A stretch of 64,000 nt of DNA from NCBI GenBank assembly GCA_038373885.1, contig JAWZYV010001774.1, forward strand, positions 1,054,001 through 1,118,000. The letters are read 5' to 3'. Origin of the DNA: Cheiracanthium punctorium. Taxonomy: Eukaryota > Arthropoda > Arachnida > Araneae > Cheiracanthiidae. Numbering within the stretch: position 1 is the stretch's first letter; every line of letters starts with the position of its first letter. Below are positions 11,930 to 26,961 of the stretch, one piece after another. Both the position numbers and the translations under genes were made by a program. The notes beneath the pieces are model-generated. The model saw nothing but the letters and a program-made list of their open reading frames with translations, ran no database searches and had not been told where the DNA came from.

Positions 11930-14586
11930 AGAAAGGTATTTTTGTTGCGACAGCAACAAGGCTGATAAAAACTGGAGAGGTGGGGGTGGGGGGAGGCAAT
12001 TACTCAAATTTAGTCTATGATAATTATTAAATATCACATTATGTTGGTGCATGTATCTGTATATTACTTTAAATTATTTCGTTTGCTTATCTGAGATCAA
12101 TTAGAATATTTTAGCTAATTAAACATGAATTATTTTGGCATGCTTTAAATGCTCAATTTATATTTTATCAGTAGATACTTAGAATTAGTTACATTCAGAA
12201 ACTAAAATTTAACTACTTTTCAGAGTACAATACTTAACAGCTATTGTCTTTATTTTAATAATCTGTAAAGCATTTTTAATTTATAAATTGATACATATAA
12301 TACTTTCATTTGAAGAGAAAACTACATAAAGCTTAAGATCTTAGATCCTTTTCATACAATAGTTTTCTCTGTTGGGACTGTTTAACGTTACATACTAATT
12401 GGAAAATTATGAAAGTAAAGTTGAACTGTGGAAATAAATCGTGAAGTAATTTCGTTTAATTTAATTATCTACTATTTAACGTACTTTCATTCAATTCACC
12501 ATCTCAGAATTAAAAGAAATCATAATAGCACTTAAAAACAGCTAATGAATACTAGGAAGAAATGGATCCAAGCATTGTGAATCATATTCAGGATTTTAAT
12601 TTTCTAAGACAAGTAAAAGACCTTATAAAACAGTATCGATTGCATTGGACATTTAACCCTCTGAGCGTCTTGGAAATGGTCAAATAATGTAAAGTTGTTT
12701 TCACTGCAAAATTTTCATGCAGCTTTAAATTATTTAAAAAATAAAATTTTCATAGAAAGATTTGTAATTATTAAAAAGTTAACTCCTAAAATACCCATAA
12801 GCTTTGATATCGTAATATATTTTATGATGCCTTGGTGTTATAAATAATTTAAATTATAGATGCATTGCAGTGAAAACTGGAATGAAGCGAACGGGATTTT
12901 ACGTCGCAGCCGCTTGGAGCTACCATAGCAGATGTGTGCCATTATAAGGATGTGAATTTCAAAGAAATGATGGTTTAAAACCTCATTATATTCAAAAGTA
13001 AAGAAGAGATTGAACAAGCCATTCTGTTATGCCATCTTGTAGTTTATTTACTACACTTGAAATGCAGAGGTGAATATTTAAATTAAAAGCAAAAAAAAAA
13101 AAAAAAAAACCCCATACATAGATAAATGTGTAATGTGACTTCATTAAATCCGGATATTGATTAGACTCATTAGTTTAAATCTTAGTTTATTTAGGGGGGG
13201 GGGGGGAGAGAGTTAGGTTCTCATTGAATAACCTGGGTATTCAACAGGTCAAGATTTCACGAGACCATAATATATTTCCAATGAGTTTCTGTCTAATAAA
13301 ATGTCCATTTAAGAAACCAAATTTTACTATTATAGATGTACAATATACCAGTATTTGGTATAATTAAGGAAATATTGTTCACATTGTTTATTTTCTAGTA
13401 AATGAAGAGCAATTTATTCTTTGACAGTAAGGAATATTACAGTTACTTTTACATTTTATAATGTGTGCAAACTGGAATTTTGATGTGAGATAAGTAGTAG
13501 TTAATAATACGGCATACCATTCAATATATTTAAAGTGAATAAAATCTTATCTAACAATTAATATTTTAAGCTCTAATGTTAAGTTCCATATAAATACAAT
13601 TTATATACCAAGCTATAACTTGGGTGCATATTCTGCTTTCAAACAAGTCTGTTAAACGAAAGTTTGATTTTAGTTTCCTATTTCGGATAGAAAATTTAAT
13701 AATATTTAACAGTGATATAATTTTCAGCAAAGCTAAACAGAAAATGATGTCTAATGCTCGACTGTCATAACAAATCATTGTAATAAATTAAATTATTTTT
13801 ATTATAAGAATAAAATATAACTATGGGAGTTTCAAGAGCTACAAAGAATCTTTTCTTTGGGAGTAAATGTTGCATCTACATTGAAGCAATTACCTTGCCA
13901 GAGTTCAAAAAATTAGGTTGATATTTTGCTCTTGAAAAAGAGAGAAATTTTGCATTTCCCAAAACATACATACAATTATGTTTTACTCTATGCTTTATAA
14001 TATTATTTATAATTGTAGTAAGTATATATTATACAAACAATGAAAGGTGATCGCCATTAGTAATTTCCAGATTGAAATACATGTTAAAAGCAAATTTGGT
14101 ACCATTTAGTACATTATTGATAGTAAAAAAGAGTACTACAAAATTATATTTTATGTTCAATATATTTTCTTTCTGCAAACATGAATGGCTCTTAAAAATA
14201 TATTTATTTTCACAAACATAATAATTTTAACAATCAGTTTTTAACAAGAAACATATGATACAGTAATAAAAATTTTAACAATCAAAATACTAAAAACATT
14301 TCACCATCTGACACACTTCAATATATGTTCCATAATAAACATTTTATTTATCTAACAATAAAACATTTTTGTTGGATTATTCTTTTCTTCATAGTAATGA
14401 AATTTTTATCACTGTTATTACTAAATATAAAGATACCATTTTATTAAGTAAAATTATTTGTAATAACTAAGACAGCACATAATAACAAAATAAGTACTTT
14501 TTTCTTTTTAACCCCCAGTAGTACAATTAAATCAAGTAAGCACTTTTAATTACTTTTCATTTACATTTATTTCCCCATGGTAAATC
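11930..14586. other. AT-rich intergenic DNA downstream of CRYZ
   Basis: No coding exon supported. Contains a poly-A run (13093-13110) and a G run (about 13194-13206). Sequence close to 14587 should include the CRYZ 3' UTR (minus strand), but no poly(A) signal was assigned. Confidence 0.4.
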
Positions 14587-14757
14587 TTATGTGTCACTAA
14601 TCTTCAAAATAAGTTTTCCTTTAGCACCTTTTGAATGAATAATATCTTTATGGGCTTCAGCAGCCTCTTCAAGTGAATACTTTTTATCAATAACTGGGTC
14701 TACCCAGCCATCTTGGATACCCGTTAAGATGCCTTCCGACATCATTTTCCATTCGTC
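14587..14757 (-). CDS. CRYZ: CRYZ exon 7, last coding exon
   Basis: Acceptor TTAACAG, then DEWKMMSEG to the stop TAA at 14589-14587. It encodes the C-terminal helix and strand (YSLEEAAEAHKDIIHS, GKLILKI). Confidence 0.95.
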   Translation of the reverse strand, partial: DEWKMMSEGILTGIQDGWVDPVIDKKYSLEEAAEAHKDIIHSKGAKGKLILKISDT

Positions 14758-17700
14758 CTGTTAAAACAACAGAGAAATAATGTCAAAATCACAGATTATA
14801 AAATAATACCCACATAAAATGTCAACAAAGCAAGTAACTGAAACAAATATAAGTAATTCAGAAAAGCGTTACATTTATTTAACACCCATGGCAATCTAAT
14901 CTAAGTTAATTATTTTGCATGCCAGTATAAATCGACAGATTGTACATGCTAGAGTTTATTTATTTATTTTGATAGTGAGAAGCGCACTTATATAATATTA
15001 TACTTCAGTATGGATAAATGATAGAAAATAAGCAAACTGATAGACAAATAAAGTCATACACTCATTTCAATTGTTTTATGAAGTATAATCAAAATTCTCT
15101 CTTCTGTTTTCTCTAGAGAAAAGGGTTAAATGTTACATGCATTATTTTCCAAATAAGAACATACTACAGTAAATTTTTTTTATAACATTTATAAATTTGG
15201 GAGCAATCTAAGTATGTTTATGGCAAGTTAGAGAGGTATTAACAGACCACAGTTATTAAAACTATTGAATACTGTTGGTATATGTTACTAAAATCACTGA
15301 TGGACTATGTTAATCCACTGTTTCAGTTTTAAATATAAACAAAAATATTATTTATTTTTTGGTTAAAAAAATAAATAAATGCCCAGATTGCACTTGAAAA
15401 TTCAGTAATTTTAATTTTAATGATATGTTACTTTAACAATCATACATATGCAAAATACAAATAGAAGAAATGGAAACTATGCTTATTTAACATTGAAAAA
15501 GTTTTTAGAGTTCAAAAATACACTGCTGGCCACCCAAATTGCAACACCAAGAAAAACAAGAGATATCACAACAAAATTTATTGTGTAGATAACATGTTGA
15601 CCAAGTAACAAATGATTAAATTTACAGCATTCTATGAAGCGTGGTTCCTGCCAAAATCAGTACCCAGAGTAGCCGCCGTTGTTGGAGATCACAGCTGCCA
15701 CACGCCTCGGCATTGATTCAAAGAGACTTTGAATGTGTTCTTGGGGTACAGCAGACCAAGCAGCTTCCACACGTTGCCAAAGTTGATCTGGTGTGACAGC
15801 TGGGGATGAACTCTGGGTCAGTCGTTGAGCAACCATGGACCACATGTTTTCTATCGGCGAAAGATCCGGAGAGCGCGCCGGCCAGGGAAGCAATTCAATC
15901 TGGTGATTGACGAAGAACCCTTGGACAATGCGTGCCACGTGTGGCCGTGCATTATCCTGCTGAAATATGGCTGTTGGCAAGCCCTGAAGGTAAGAAAGGA
16001 CAACTGGCTCCAACACCTCGGAGATGTAGCGCTGGCTGGTTAAAGTACCGGCAATGCGTACTAGAGGAGTGCGAGAGAGATATCCGATACCGCCCCATAC
16101 CATAATACCCGGTGCAGGACCAGTGTGACGGTGCATAATGCAGCTGTTCAGCATCCTCTCTCCACGGTGTCTCCAGACTCGAATCCGACCGTCGTGGTGT
16201 TGCATACAGAAGCGTGACTCGTCAGTAAAGAGAATTTCATTCCATTCTGTCGTCCACATCCTTCTTTCATCGCACCATTGGCGGCGGAGACGTCTGTGGT
16301 TCCGCGTCAGAGGTAGACAAAGCAACGGACGTCTTGCGGACAGACCATTCTGCTGTAAACGACGTCGAATGGTACGCGCAGACACTGGATGATGCGTTAC
16401 AGACTGAATCTGCTGTGATATGGTTCGTGATGTGACTGAGCGGTCCGTCACTGCCATGCGTACAATCTGCCTGTCATCACGTGACGTGGTGCACTGAGGT
16501 CGATGCGGTCGATCACGTCTGTCCGTCGTACCCTCCTGCACCCAACGATCACATATCCGCATCACAGTTGTTTGGTTTCGTCCAATACGACGACCGATTT
16601 CCCTGAAAGATAACCCACAATCTCGGTATGCCACTATCCTTCCTCTGTCAAACTCGGATACTTGATCAAAAGATGATCGTTGTTTCCTACGAGGCATAAT
16701 TTATCGTTTTTTTGAAAAAAAAGCAAGAAAAACACAATTGCTGTACTTGAAACCGTCGAAATCTCCAAGCCTTAAATAGCGCTTTGAGGTGGCGCCACAG
16801 GCGCGCTTGATGTGCGTCTGCGCTGAAATTCTAATCATTTGCATATCTCACCTCAGCTAATGCATGTTGTAAATTTCATATTATTTGCATGCTTCCTTCA
16901 GGGTGTTGCATTTACGATGGCCAGCAGTGTAATTTTTAAATCCTGAATTTCATCTTATACTTTTAATATTTGGCTTACAATTAATTACAAAATGCCAGTA
17001 TTTTCGAACCAGTGAAAATTTTGCCTTTCAAGCATTGTGCCATATGCAAGGACTTTGAAAACCACTATTTTCTAATAATAAAAAAGCCATAATAACAAAA
17101 AGATAAAATTTGCATTTTAAAATTTTCATAATCAAGAATTAATTGTACTAAACATTACCTCAGTGCTAGTCATTAATGCAACACCAAATACTTCAATTTC
17201 AGCTCCTAAAATTTTTCTTGGATCAATTTTTATAGAGCCCCGGCTTCCAACAATCTGTTAAAAAATAATATCAATCAAAAATCATTTTTAAACAAGAAAA
17301 ATAAACCATGTTAAACTCATAGATTATAAAACACATTCCTCTGTAATTGTCTTCCTTTTATTCATATATACCAGACGTGGCCATAGTGCAGCTCACAAGC
17401 CACATATGGCTCTCATAGTTGAGCATTGCAGCTCTTAAGCAAATGCATATTTAGAATATGATTAAAAACTAAATCTTAATAGCCAAAATAATTAATTTGT
17501 TTAATTTCTTGCAAATTAAGAAATTTAACAATGTTATCGAAACCACTTTATAAAAATGCTATAAATTATATCAAACAAATCTCTAAAAATTATTTTGCTT
17601 ATGGATGTTTTATGAATGTTGCCTATTTTGGTTATTAATTGTCGAAATTTTGGTTAATGACTTGTTTGAGCAATTCACAGCTCAACAGAAAGCTCAATTG

Positions 17701-20700
17701 AATGCTGTTCAGTTAAAATACACTGATGTTCAATGATTATTTTTGATAAGTTTAGCAGCCGAATACAAAACTTGATGACAATATGAAAGTATGAAAAACT
17801 GAAATCAGTTTTTCTGTGTAATTTTTGGATATTTTGTTCCAAAACCAATTCCAAAAATTCAGTAAAGCAACCAATTTGTTCTAATCTTCCTAAAGCATTT
17901 TTAAAATAACACTGGACTTTGGCATTGTATTAAAAAAATATTAAAGATTAATATCATTTTTGTTCAGACTATATATCTTTTATTTAATGTTATTTTTTTA
18001 TAAAAATAAGTAGGATAAGAAAGAACATACTGAGTTTCTCCCCATCGTCGAAATTTTGGTTAATGACTTGTTTGAGCAATTCACAGCTCAACAGAAAGCT
18101 CAACTGAATGCTGTTCAGTTAAAATACACTGATGTCCAATGATTATTTTTGATAAGTTTAGCAGACGAATACAAAACTTGATGACAATATGAAGTATGAA
18201 AAACTGAAATCAGTTTTTCTGTGTAATTTTTGGATATTTTGTTCCAAAACCAATTCCAAAAATTCAGTAAAGCAACCAATTTGTTCTAATCTTCCTAAAG
18301 CATTTTTAAAATAACACTGGACTTTGGCATTGTATTTAAAAAATATTAAAGATTAATATCATTTTTGTTCAGACTATATATCTTTTATTTAATGTTATTT
18401 TTTATAAAAATAAGTAGGATAAGAAAGAACATACTGAGTTTCTCCCCATCGTAATTTTGTCTCAACAAATTCAGTTCCCGCAACTGTAGAAAATCTAGAT
18501 AATTGATTATTTGTGGTTCTTAGACCTAGCAAGTTTGGCTACATCTGATATATATCATTGAATTATTAATTGTCTCAATCTTATTAAAAACCTATGAAAA
18601 AAATAAAGCTGGTGTTCAAATAAAATGAATAAATAAATTACTTGGTTAAAAAACACTCACATCTAAAAATAATACAGAAAGTGCAAAAACAAAGTACCAT
18701 CCTGCGGCTGAGAGTTGATTGCTATTTTTGCAGCTGAATTAGAATGGACTTGTACCACCAAAAGCACGTGTTTGGTGCTACTTTTTTCTTACATACATGT
18801 TTTTAAAAACATTTTATGAACAAAATTTTGCACTATAGCTTTAATTTCTGAAAGGAAACTGCTTTGCAGATATATGCAGTCTAATTTAAAGTAAAAAGTA
18901 TTATTTTTTGGAGTACCACTCGATGAAATTCATAGGATAAAAGATTAAAAATATAAAAAGCAACAATAATATTGTTCTCTAAATAAAACAGCCACCATTC
19001 TACTGCTGTAATTGGGTAGGCTTTTGGGGTATTCCTAAGGTGGGCTAGTCTCCCTAAAAGGCTCCATCCCCTGTTCATGCATTAGAGAATCTAATTTTTT
19101 TAGTGTGGCCTGAAATTCGTTTAGGGTGGGTTTGGTTCATAAGTCCATGACCACTTCATATTAGATATTGTTCAATTTAAAGGGAATGTTATATAAGAAT
19201 TTTTGATAATTATAAAATGTGAAACTTTAATAACACTGAAGAAAGAAAAAATTGCCATAAGGTGTATGTTATGTATACTTACAGCAAGACGTCCTCTTGG
19301 TGCTAAAACATCTAGGTCCTTCTGCAAATTAACATTAGCTAACATCTCTATTACAATATCCACTCCTTTATTATCGGTTATTTCCTGAAAAATATAGAAA
19401 TAAATCTAAATCACAAGTTTTTTTTAAATTGTTGGTTATAGTTACTGTTTGTAATTCTTAAGATAATACAAGACTTTCAAATGCTCAATTGAGAAAACGT
19501 CAAGGTTTTTTTAAATATTTCAGTCAACCTCCCTTCCCCATCATTATAACAATATATATTCAATGATGATAGAGAGAAACTGTATACATGTATAGCAGAC
19601 ATAAAAATACACGTTTAAAAAGAATATGCATATATAAATGAATTCATACACAGTTAACCTTCCCCATTATGTACGAAAATCATCGTGTACTTCACGAGGA
19701 GGTATGAGAAAGATTACAAAAAGTCTTATGGCATTTCTTTTTTTTTTTTTTTGGTAACCATAATAATTTTTGAGCTGTTCAAATTTTATATATATATATA
19801 TGTCAAAGCGAGGATTGTTATTCAATTGGAAAGGTACAGAACATAATGAAAGAATAATTACCATTACTTTCTCCAAGTAATTTTTTTCTCTGTGGCATAA
19901 GACAAAATCTGCACCTGTATTTTCCACCAATGTCATGCCTTCCGGAGTTCCAGCAGTACCGATTACTTTGAGACCATAGTTTTTAGCGATCTGGACTGAA
20001 GCAAGGCCGACAGCCCCACTTGCACCATGGATTAAGACAGTGTCACTGGCTTTGCATTTCCCTCTGCAAAGAAGAAAAAATATATACATAAAACTCAGCT
20101 GTTCGAGCCTTGTCAGGGGGAGACACCCCTAATTTTTTAGTTTCATAATTGCCATATTAAAATGATATTAATTGATTATGTCATTTTATCTCTCACCCCT
20201 TTTTCTTCATTTACATTTATTTCATTGACTGGAAGTAGGAGGGTTTCCTGATCTTTCCTTGAAAATGCAAACATGGGTCGATGATAACTGAAGTAACATA
20301 TATAATTTTTAGTATCTATTTTAACACACCAAAAATTTTGCTTTTCATTATTTGATATTGTTGAGAGTGCTTTAGGTGAGTAGGGTTGCTGTATTTTGCA
20401 TGGTAACCCTATTGGCGAGTCATCCAGAGTGGATAAGAATCTCAGGCTGTTAGGCTTATGTTTAAAATTATTCTTTTTTCCACTTTCACATTCACTAGCC
20501 CAGTGCCCGATGCATTTACACCTTTTACAAGTTATTCTTGATGCATCCTTAATTTTATGAGTCCATGTTTCATAATTATCTTTATTCAGCATTTCAATTT
20601 GTCAAGTTCCAGTCGCCATTTTAGGATGAATGATGCAGCCTCAAAACGAATGTTAAAAATCGCAGATAACTAAATTAATCCATCTAGCGTCCATAACTTT

Positions 20701-23700
20701 TTAGAAATGTTAGCAAAGTTATCGCACAAACATAGTAAGCATGGGATTTTAACATAACATTTACTCTATTAAATAGGAATGGAAGAAACAGGCACATCAC
20801 ATAACAAGGTAACATCAAGAAGGAAAAAAGTATAGAAGAAGTAAAAAAAATGCGTGCATAAGCACAGTTGCAGTTAAATAGATAAATGTTTATTGAGGGA
20901 TACAGAATTCCCTCAGGATAAGACATTGCACAGGAGTAATTTCATAAGTGGGTGTCAGCTATTTTTGGCAACTTTTTTTTGTCGCCAACATCCGCTACTT
21001 GGCACTTTTTTTTGGTCGCCAAATTTTTCACGTGTGAAACACCATTTTAGAATACAATAAAATAATACAAGACGGTGAGCACTGTCAGCAAAGACAAAGC
21101 ATTTTAACACATTAAAATTGCACAGATATTCCACAAAAAAAAAACAATAAAACAAAATACACCGTCCATACTTAACACTAAAAAACGTCAGCAATTTCAG
21201 TAACAGGCAATTCAAAATAAGCAAACAGTAAACTGCTTTTAACTAAAAAAATTTCAGTACATTAAGCAATCTAGTTCTACAGCTATGTAAACTAGGCAAC
21301 CAGTGGACCATTTTTAACTAAAAAAAACCTCAGTGGATTCAGCAACCTAGTTGTACAGTTATGTAAACTAGGCAACCGGTGGACCGTTTTTAACTAAAAA
21401 AAACCTCAGTGGATTCAGCAACCTAGTTGTACAGCTATGTAAACTAGGCAACCAGTGAACCGTTTTTAACTAAAAAAACAACAGCGGATTAATCAACGTA
21501 GTTGTACAGCTAATGTAAACTGGGCAAACACTGGCCCATTTTCAACTCAAAAAAACATTGGTGGATTAAACAACCTAGTTACACACCTCATATAAAGTCA
21601 CTATAGCACACATAACAACATCAAATATCCATTTACAATTCACATTGAAAACCTTAAGCAATTGCAAAAATTCTTTAAAAAAAACACTTACCTTTATTTT
21701 AAGAAACCCCTCAAAAATATCCAAAACACACAAGAGCTAATAACATAACACCAAAATGCTTCCTTTTATTTAACTTTATATTCACACCCTCCTTCAAATA
21801 AGCACTCACTTCCTTTTTAAACAACAACATAATATTCTCTACACTTCAAGCAACACAACACATTTCCAAATAAAAAAAGATACACCTTATAGTCTCCGAA
21901 ATAACTCACCAAACACCAAACAAGAACTCACGCATCGAATTCAAATTCAGCTCCTTATAAAACTTCGGTTTACCGATTACAGTTAAATTGCCTAAACCAA
22001 TCACAAAATTCCTTTACGAAACATCCTGGTATCGTTTAATGAACCCACCGAGCGTTTTTTCATCAAACTACAGCACCTATTAACAACTCAACTCCAAACA
22101 CAGGTTGCAACAGATATCTGAAACTATCGCTATCGTAAACAAACTGTTCAACGAACTTCAAATTTGGCGACAGATCGGCACTTGGCGAGGACACCTGCTA
22201 ACGAAATTTTCCCCCATTAAACAATAAAAAAATAAACAATTCAATACTCAACAATTTTCTGAAGCTGTTGAAAATTTTATGATTGTAACCTCTTTATAGA
22301 AAAATACATGTGATGCATATTCTACAGCTTACGAAATATTGTAACAATAGATTAAAGCTGTTGTGAACAAATAGTATATAAATATATGTAAAATATTCAA
22401 TATATATATGTAACATTTTTGGAACACATTTTTCGGACAATTTTCAATAAGAGCGAGTGAGAGATAAAATGACATTGTCATTAATATATGTAGATATTTA
22501 ATAAATGAAAAAGCTGTTAATTGCTTGTTATTATGTGAAATTTTATCAGAATGAGAGTGTGTTTTAATTCTTTGCACACAATTAATGATTTTTTACATTT
22601 TTACAAAACAATTCTCAAAGTCTGAGCTCTTGGCGTTAATGAAATAACAAGTATAGCTAAATGCAGACATTATCTTGGATAAAGTACAGTTACAGATAAA
22701 CATGAATTTAATGATAAAAATTAGCCAAGAATACCCTCTGCTTTGTGATTTTTTTAATGCTGAATTCAATGAAAATTGGTATAATTCATGTAAGCTTCAC
22801 CATGCACTGAAGGTTTGAATTTTGACAAATATACAGACCATTTTCAATTTGGTAAATTTGTTCTCTTAAGAAATAATGCAACTTTTGAAAAGCTTTTAAA
22901 AGAACCAAGTTATATTAGAGCAGTGGTCCCCAATCCCAGGCCGCAGAACTAAAAACATATTTTGTGTATTTTAGTCTGAAAGCATGTTTAAATACAATAC
23001 AATTAAAATTATTTAATCTAAAATATAAACATTTAACACTGCCCTCTTCCCCTCAGTGGGTCCCGGTAAGGTTATGTAATGTTGACCAGACCGTGGCGAT
23101 AAAAAGGTTAGGGAGCATTGCATTAAGGCCCCTCCTCAGACAGAAATTTTTCTGATTCGCGTTTTGAGGAACAATTTCCTACCCCCCTCACAAAAGCTCC
23201 TATCGCGAAATGCGATAGCTCGCGTGTCCGTTACTGATGGGAAATTTATGACCCGTTGGCGGGTTGGGAGATTTTGACCTGTGACCTCCGTCTACATGCC
23301 CCCGCTGCCTGAGCAAAATTTATTTTCAGTTGAGTGTATTCGTTCGAACCACAGGCGCAACCACGGAGGGGGCTATGGGGGCTGAAGCCCCCCCTAAAGG
23401 TAGAAAGTTAGAAGTGAAAAGCGTTAAAAAATGAAAACTGTCGCTAATGAAATAATTTTTTTTAGTTCTTTCTTTCTTTTTTTAACTGTCCTCAAATTAT
23501 TTCTAACCAATAAAGTTTTTAAATAAATGCTCACAGTTAGTTGAAACACTCTTACACACGCTTACAACGTTGCTCAAAAGATCATATAATTATTTATGAC
23601 TCTATAATGAGTTACATTGCTTATGTTCTATGGGACAGTCAAGTAATACCGAATATTTTGACGTTATAAGAGAGTTGTAACTAACCGAGATCACTATGAC

Positions 23701-26525
23701 TGAGTTCAGCAATATTATGTAGCCCCCCCCCCTAAACTAAAATCCTGGGTGCGCCACTGGTTCGAACAGATTTAAATTGCAGGATACTCAATGATAAATT
23801 ACAAGTATAATAAAAATTTTATTTAATTTGCAAAGGAGACTGCAATTTGTAAAGTGTTGTTATAAAAATTAACATTTTAAAAGAAATATCGAAGCGCGAA
23901 TATGAGAAATTTTACATCGTAATTATTCTACTATATAGTTACCTGAACCCTGACTGGCTGACTCAATTTGTAAAGATTCCAGGCAAACCACTTCGATGTA
24001 AATATTTTACCTCCATTACTCCAAAAAGATTAAAAACCAGAAAAAGCCTAATAACACCCACACCATTCATACGATCCGCTTGAAATTTTTCATAACTATG
24101 TATAAAAATATAAAAACAATCTCTGTTACTTTGAAAATCTGAAAACCCACCGGTTCCCTAATTTTTTTAAGAGATTTTTTGCCATTTTCAGCTCCATTTT
24201 ATTTCAGAGATTCAAAAAAGCGAATAATTTGAGTGAAAAAATTAGACTTTCAAAGTGTAAAAAAATTGTCATATTCACGTCACGGTTATCTATCTGCCTT
24301 TGAAGGGAAAATTGTGATTCATTCCTTTAAAATTGTTTTTCTAGATTACATAGTTTATTTATTTATTTTTTCACAAATAAATCGTCTGCATGGATATGAG
24401 AATGACTGTGAACACAAAACGAAATCTTTTGAATGCCATAAGTTTCCGCGCGTTTCCAGAAGAGGATGAAATTCTATTTGGGTGTATAATAAAAATTGAA
24501 TAGGAAGTTATTTATTTTAGGTAGACGAAGACTAAATGTATTCAGTGTAGACATTTTCGTCGAATGTTTTTTCAAGCGCCCGTTGTATTTGCCTCCACAA
24601 CGGGCTTTGATTTCTAGTTTGGTTAATATGATGAAAAAGTGACATAAAAATAATACATTTTTTTTAAACTTCCTTATATACATAATTGCTTAAATATGGG
24701 CGTTGAAAAACACTTTCATTAAAAGTATGCAGTTGCGACAAATTAAAATATGCATAATAGTTTACACGATTGATTGTGTAAAATATTTTCGTGTATAATA
24801 CAAATTTACCTACTTCCTAGTCCTTGACTTTGTTTTCTGATCTTTAATATATATATAATAACTTTAAAAAGTGGCAATTTGGGGCGAAATAGGAATTTTT
24901 TTCCCTCGAAAACACAATTTTTGCGAATTTTCAAAATCGATATCAGCAGAGTACGGAAAGTTTTTTCTTGGGTTGGCTAATAACCGTGTTCTTTTTTTTT
25001 TTTTTTTGAAAAGAAATTAAGTTTATCAATACAAAATTATATCTCATACAACCCCCCTTCCCCGAAAAAAAATTCTGGCTACGCTCCTTTCCTCATCGAT
25101 TAGCATATAACGACTATGTTACATCATATAACTATTAAAAGTGGCGTTTTTTCCGCTCACCGGATTTTTGAAATCTGTATCAGCCGAATGCTGGAAAGTT
25201 GTTCCTGGGTTAGTAAGTAACTGCTCAACCCCTCCCCTCCTAAAAATAAAAAAACGGACAATATCTTCAGATGGCACTGGCTCATTTAAAATCGGGGCTC
25301 ATTTAGCGAAAGCATTTCCAAAAATAAAATTTACCGGATTTTGGAAATCTTTAATAGTTCTGCGGTAAAAATGCTTCTTATTTATAGAGTGTATCATATA
25401 AAGAAGTTTCCGCGCTCGTCTGATATCGATTTCAAAATTCGGAAAAATTGTGTTATCGGGAAGAAAATGTTTATTTTGGCCCTAATTCCTAAATTTAAAG
25501 GCGTTGGCGCCACCGGAAGACATTGTCGAACTTCGAAATAAATTACAGGGTTATTATCCAACCCAAGTGACAACTTTTCTGACCACGGCTGATACCGATT
25601 TCGAAATTTTGCAAACTGTGTGTTTTCTGGAAAAAAATATATCCAGAACAGATAGAATCCAGACTATATATGTACACTACTGGTCAAAAGTATTGAAAGT
25701 TTCAGAATCTAACCATCTTTTCAAGAATAATACCACAAAAAATGGACAAAAAACTTGTTAGATTTATATCTTTTTAAGAATTTTTGAATTATAATTAGCG
25801 GTACTGAATTTTCGCAAATAAAAACAGAAAATTCGCAGGAAAAAATATGAAGGTTTGAAATTTTAATAAAATTCGCATAAACTACTTACAAAACATTTAA
25901 TGTGCTGATACTTGCAGCCCCAGTGCAAAATAATTGAACTATCTGGAAATAAACTCCATTTGTTGCATTTGATTTCATGTGCAAAAAAGTTCATACAAAG
26001 TTTTTTCAGATGTGTTTTATCATTGTGTTCAGATCTAAATTCCCTGATTGTTGTTCAAGAGTTATTTTCAACATTTCTAATTTGTTCCACAAATGGGGAG
26101 CAAATGGTTAACTTGAACCAGGCGAAATACACGAAAGATGAGAGATAAAATGACATAGTCAATTAATATCGTTTTGATATGGCAATAATGAAACAAAAAA
26201 TTAGGTGGTTCGGGGGGGGGGTGTCTTCCCCTGACGAGGCTCAAACAGCCGAGTGTCCTATCTATCTATCTATCTATATATATATATATATATAACTAAT
26301 AAGTAAAACACAATATGTACTGCAAATAAGATATACCTCGCATTACATATACACAGTGGAACCTCCTAAAGTGACCACCTTCGTAAAGAGACCACAAGTC
26401 TATACTGACCACTTTTGTAAATTTTCCCTTTCTAATCACCGCACATTGCAACCTTTGTAAGTTGACCACTTTATAAGATGATCAATTTTGTTGATTCCGA
26501 GGGTGGTCACATAAGGCAAGTTCCA

Positions 26526-26563
<38 letters not shown>

Positions 26564-26925
26564 TACATATATATATATTGTGCTCAAGGTCTGGTATGTA
26601 AAATTATATTTCTAATTTTTGTTATCTTTTTGATTTCTTCTTTACTTTCTATACTAGGGTAGGGCCCAGATGTGTGGAGTTAATATCTCTTCTGATATGC
26701 CACACAACCGAAACCCTACTATTTGGTTTGCTGTAAATTATAATCCACTGTTTGTGTCCCCTGACGATGGTGACAGTGGTTATAATTTCCGTTCCATTAT
26801 ATTATCACAATAATTCTTGCACTTTATTTGGCTTCAAAATCTGGTTTCTAATTCTTGCTAATAGCTGTTATATTCTTATGCGAGATATGTCTTATTTGTA
26901 GTATGTTTTGTGTTTTACTTGTTAG

Positions 26926-26961
<36 letters not shown>

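Larger units (their letters stand above)
20093..22495. repeat. transposon-like repeat with GCTGTTCGAGCC ends, copy 1
   Basis: The left end (CTCAGCTGTTCGAGCC, then GTCAGGGGGAGACACCCC and TGTCATTTTATCTCTCAC) recurs at 26961 and, inverted, at 26254. The inverted motif GAGAGATAAAATGACA recurs near 22463, and the flanking 22260-22440 segment matches 27105-27250. I infer one element of about 2.4 kb. Adjacent DNA is TA-rich. Superfamily is unknown. Confidence 0.5.

Noticed and set aside
15825..16392. Plus-strand ORFs inside the Tc1 element
   Set aside because: Shadows of the minus-strand transposase gene, with no family motifs of their own.
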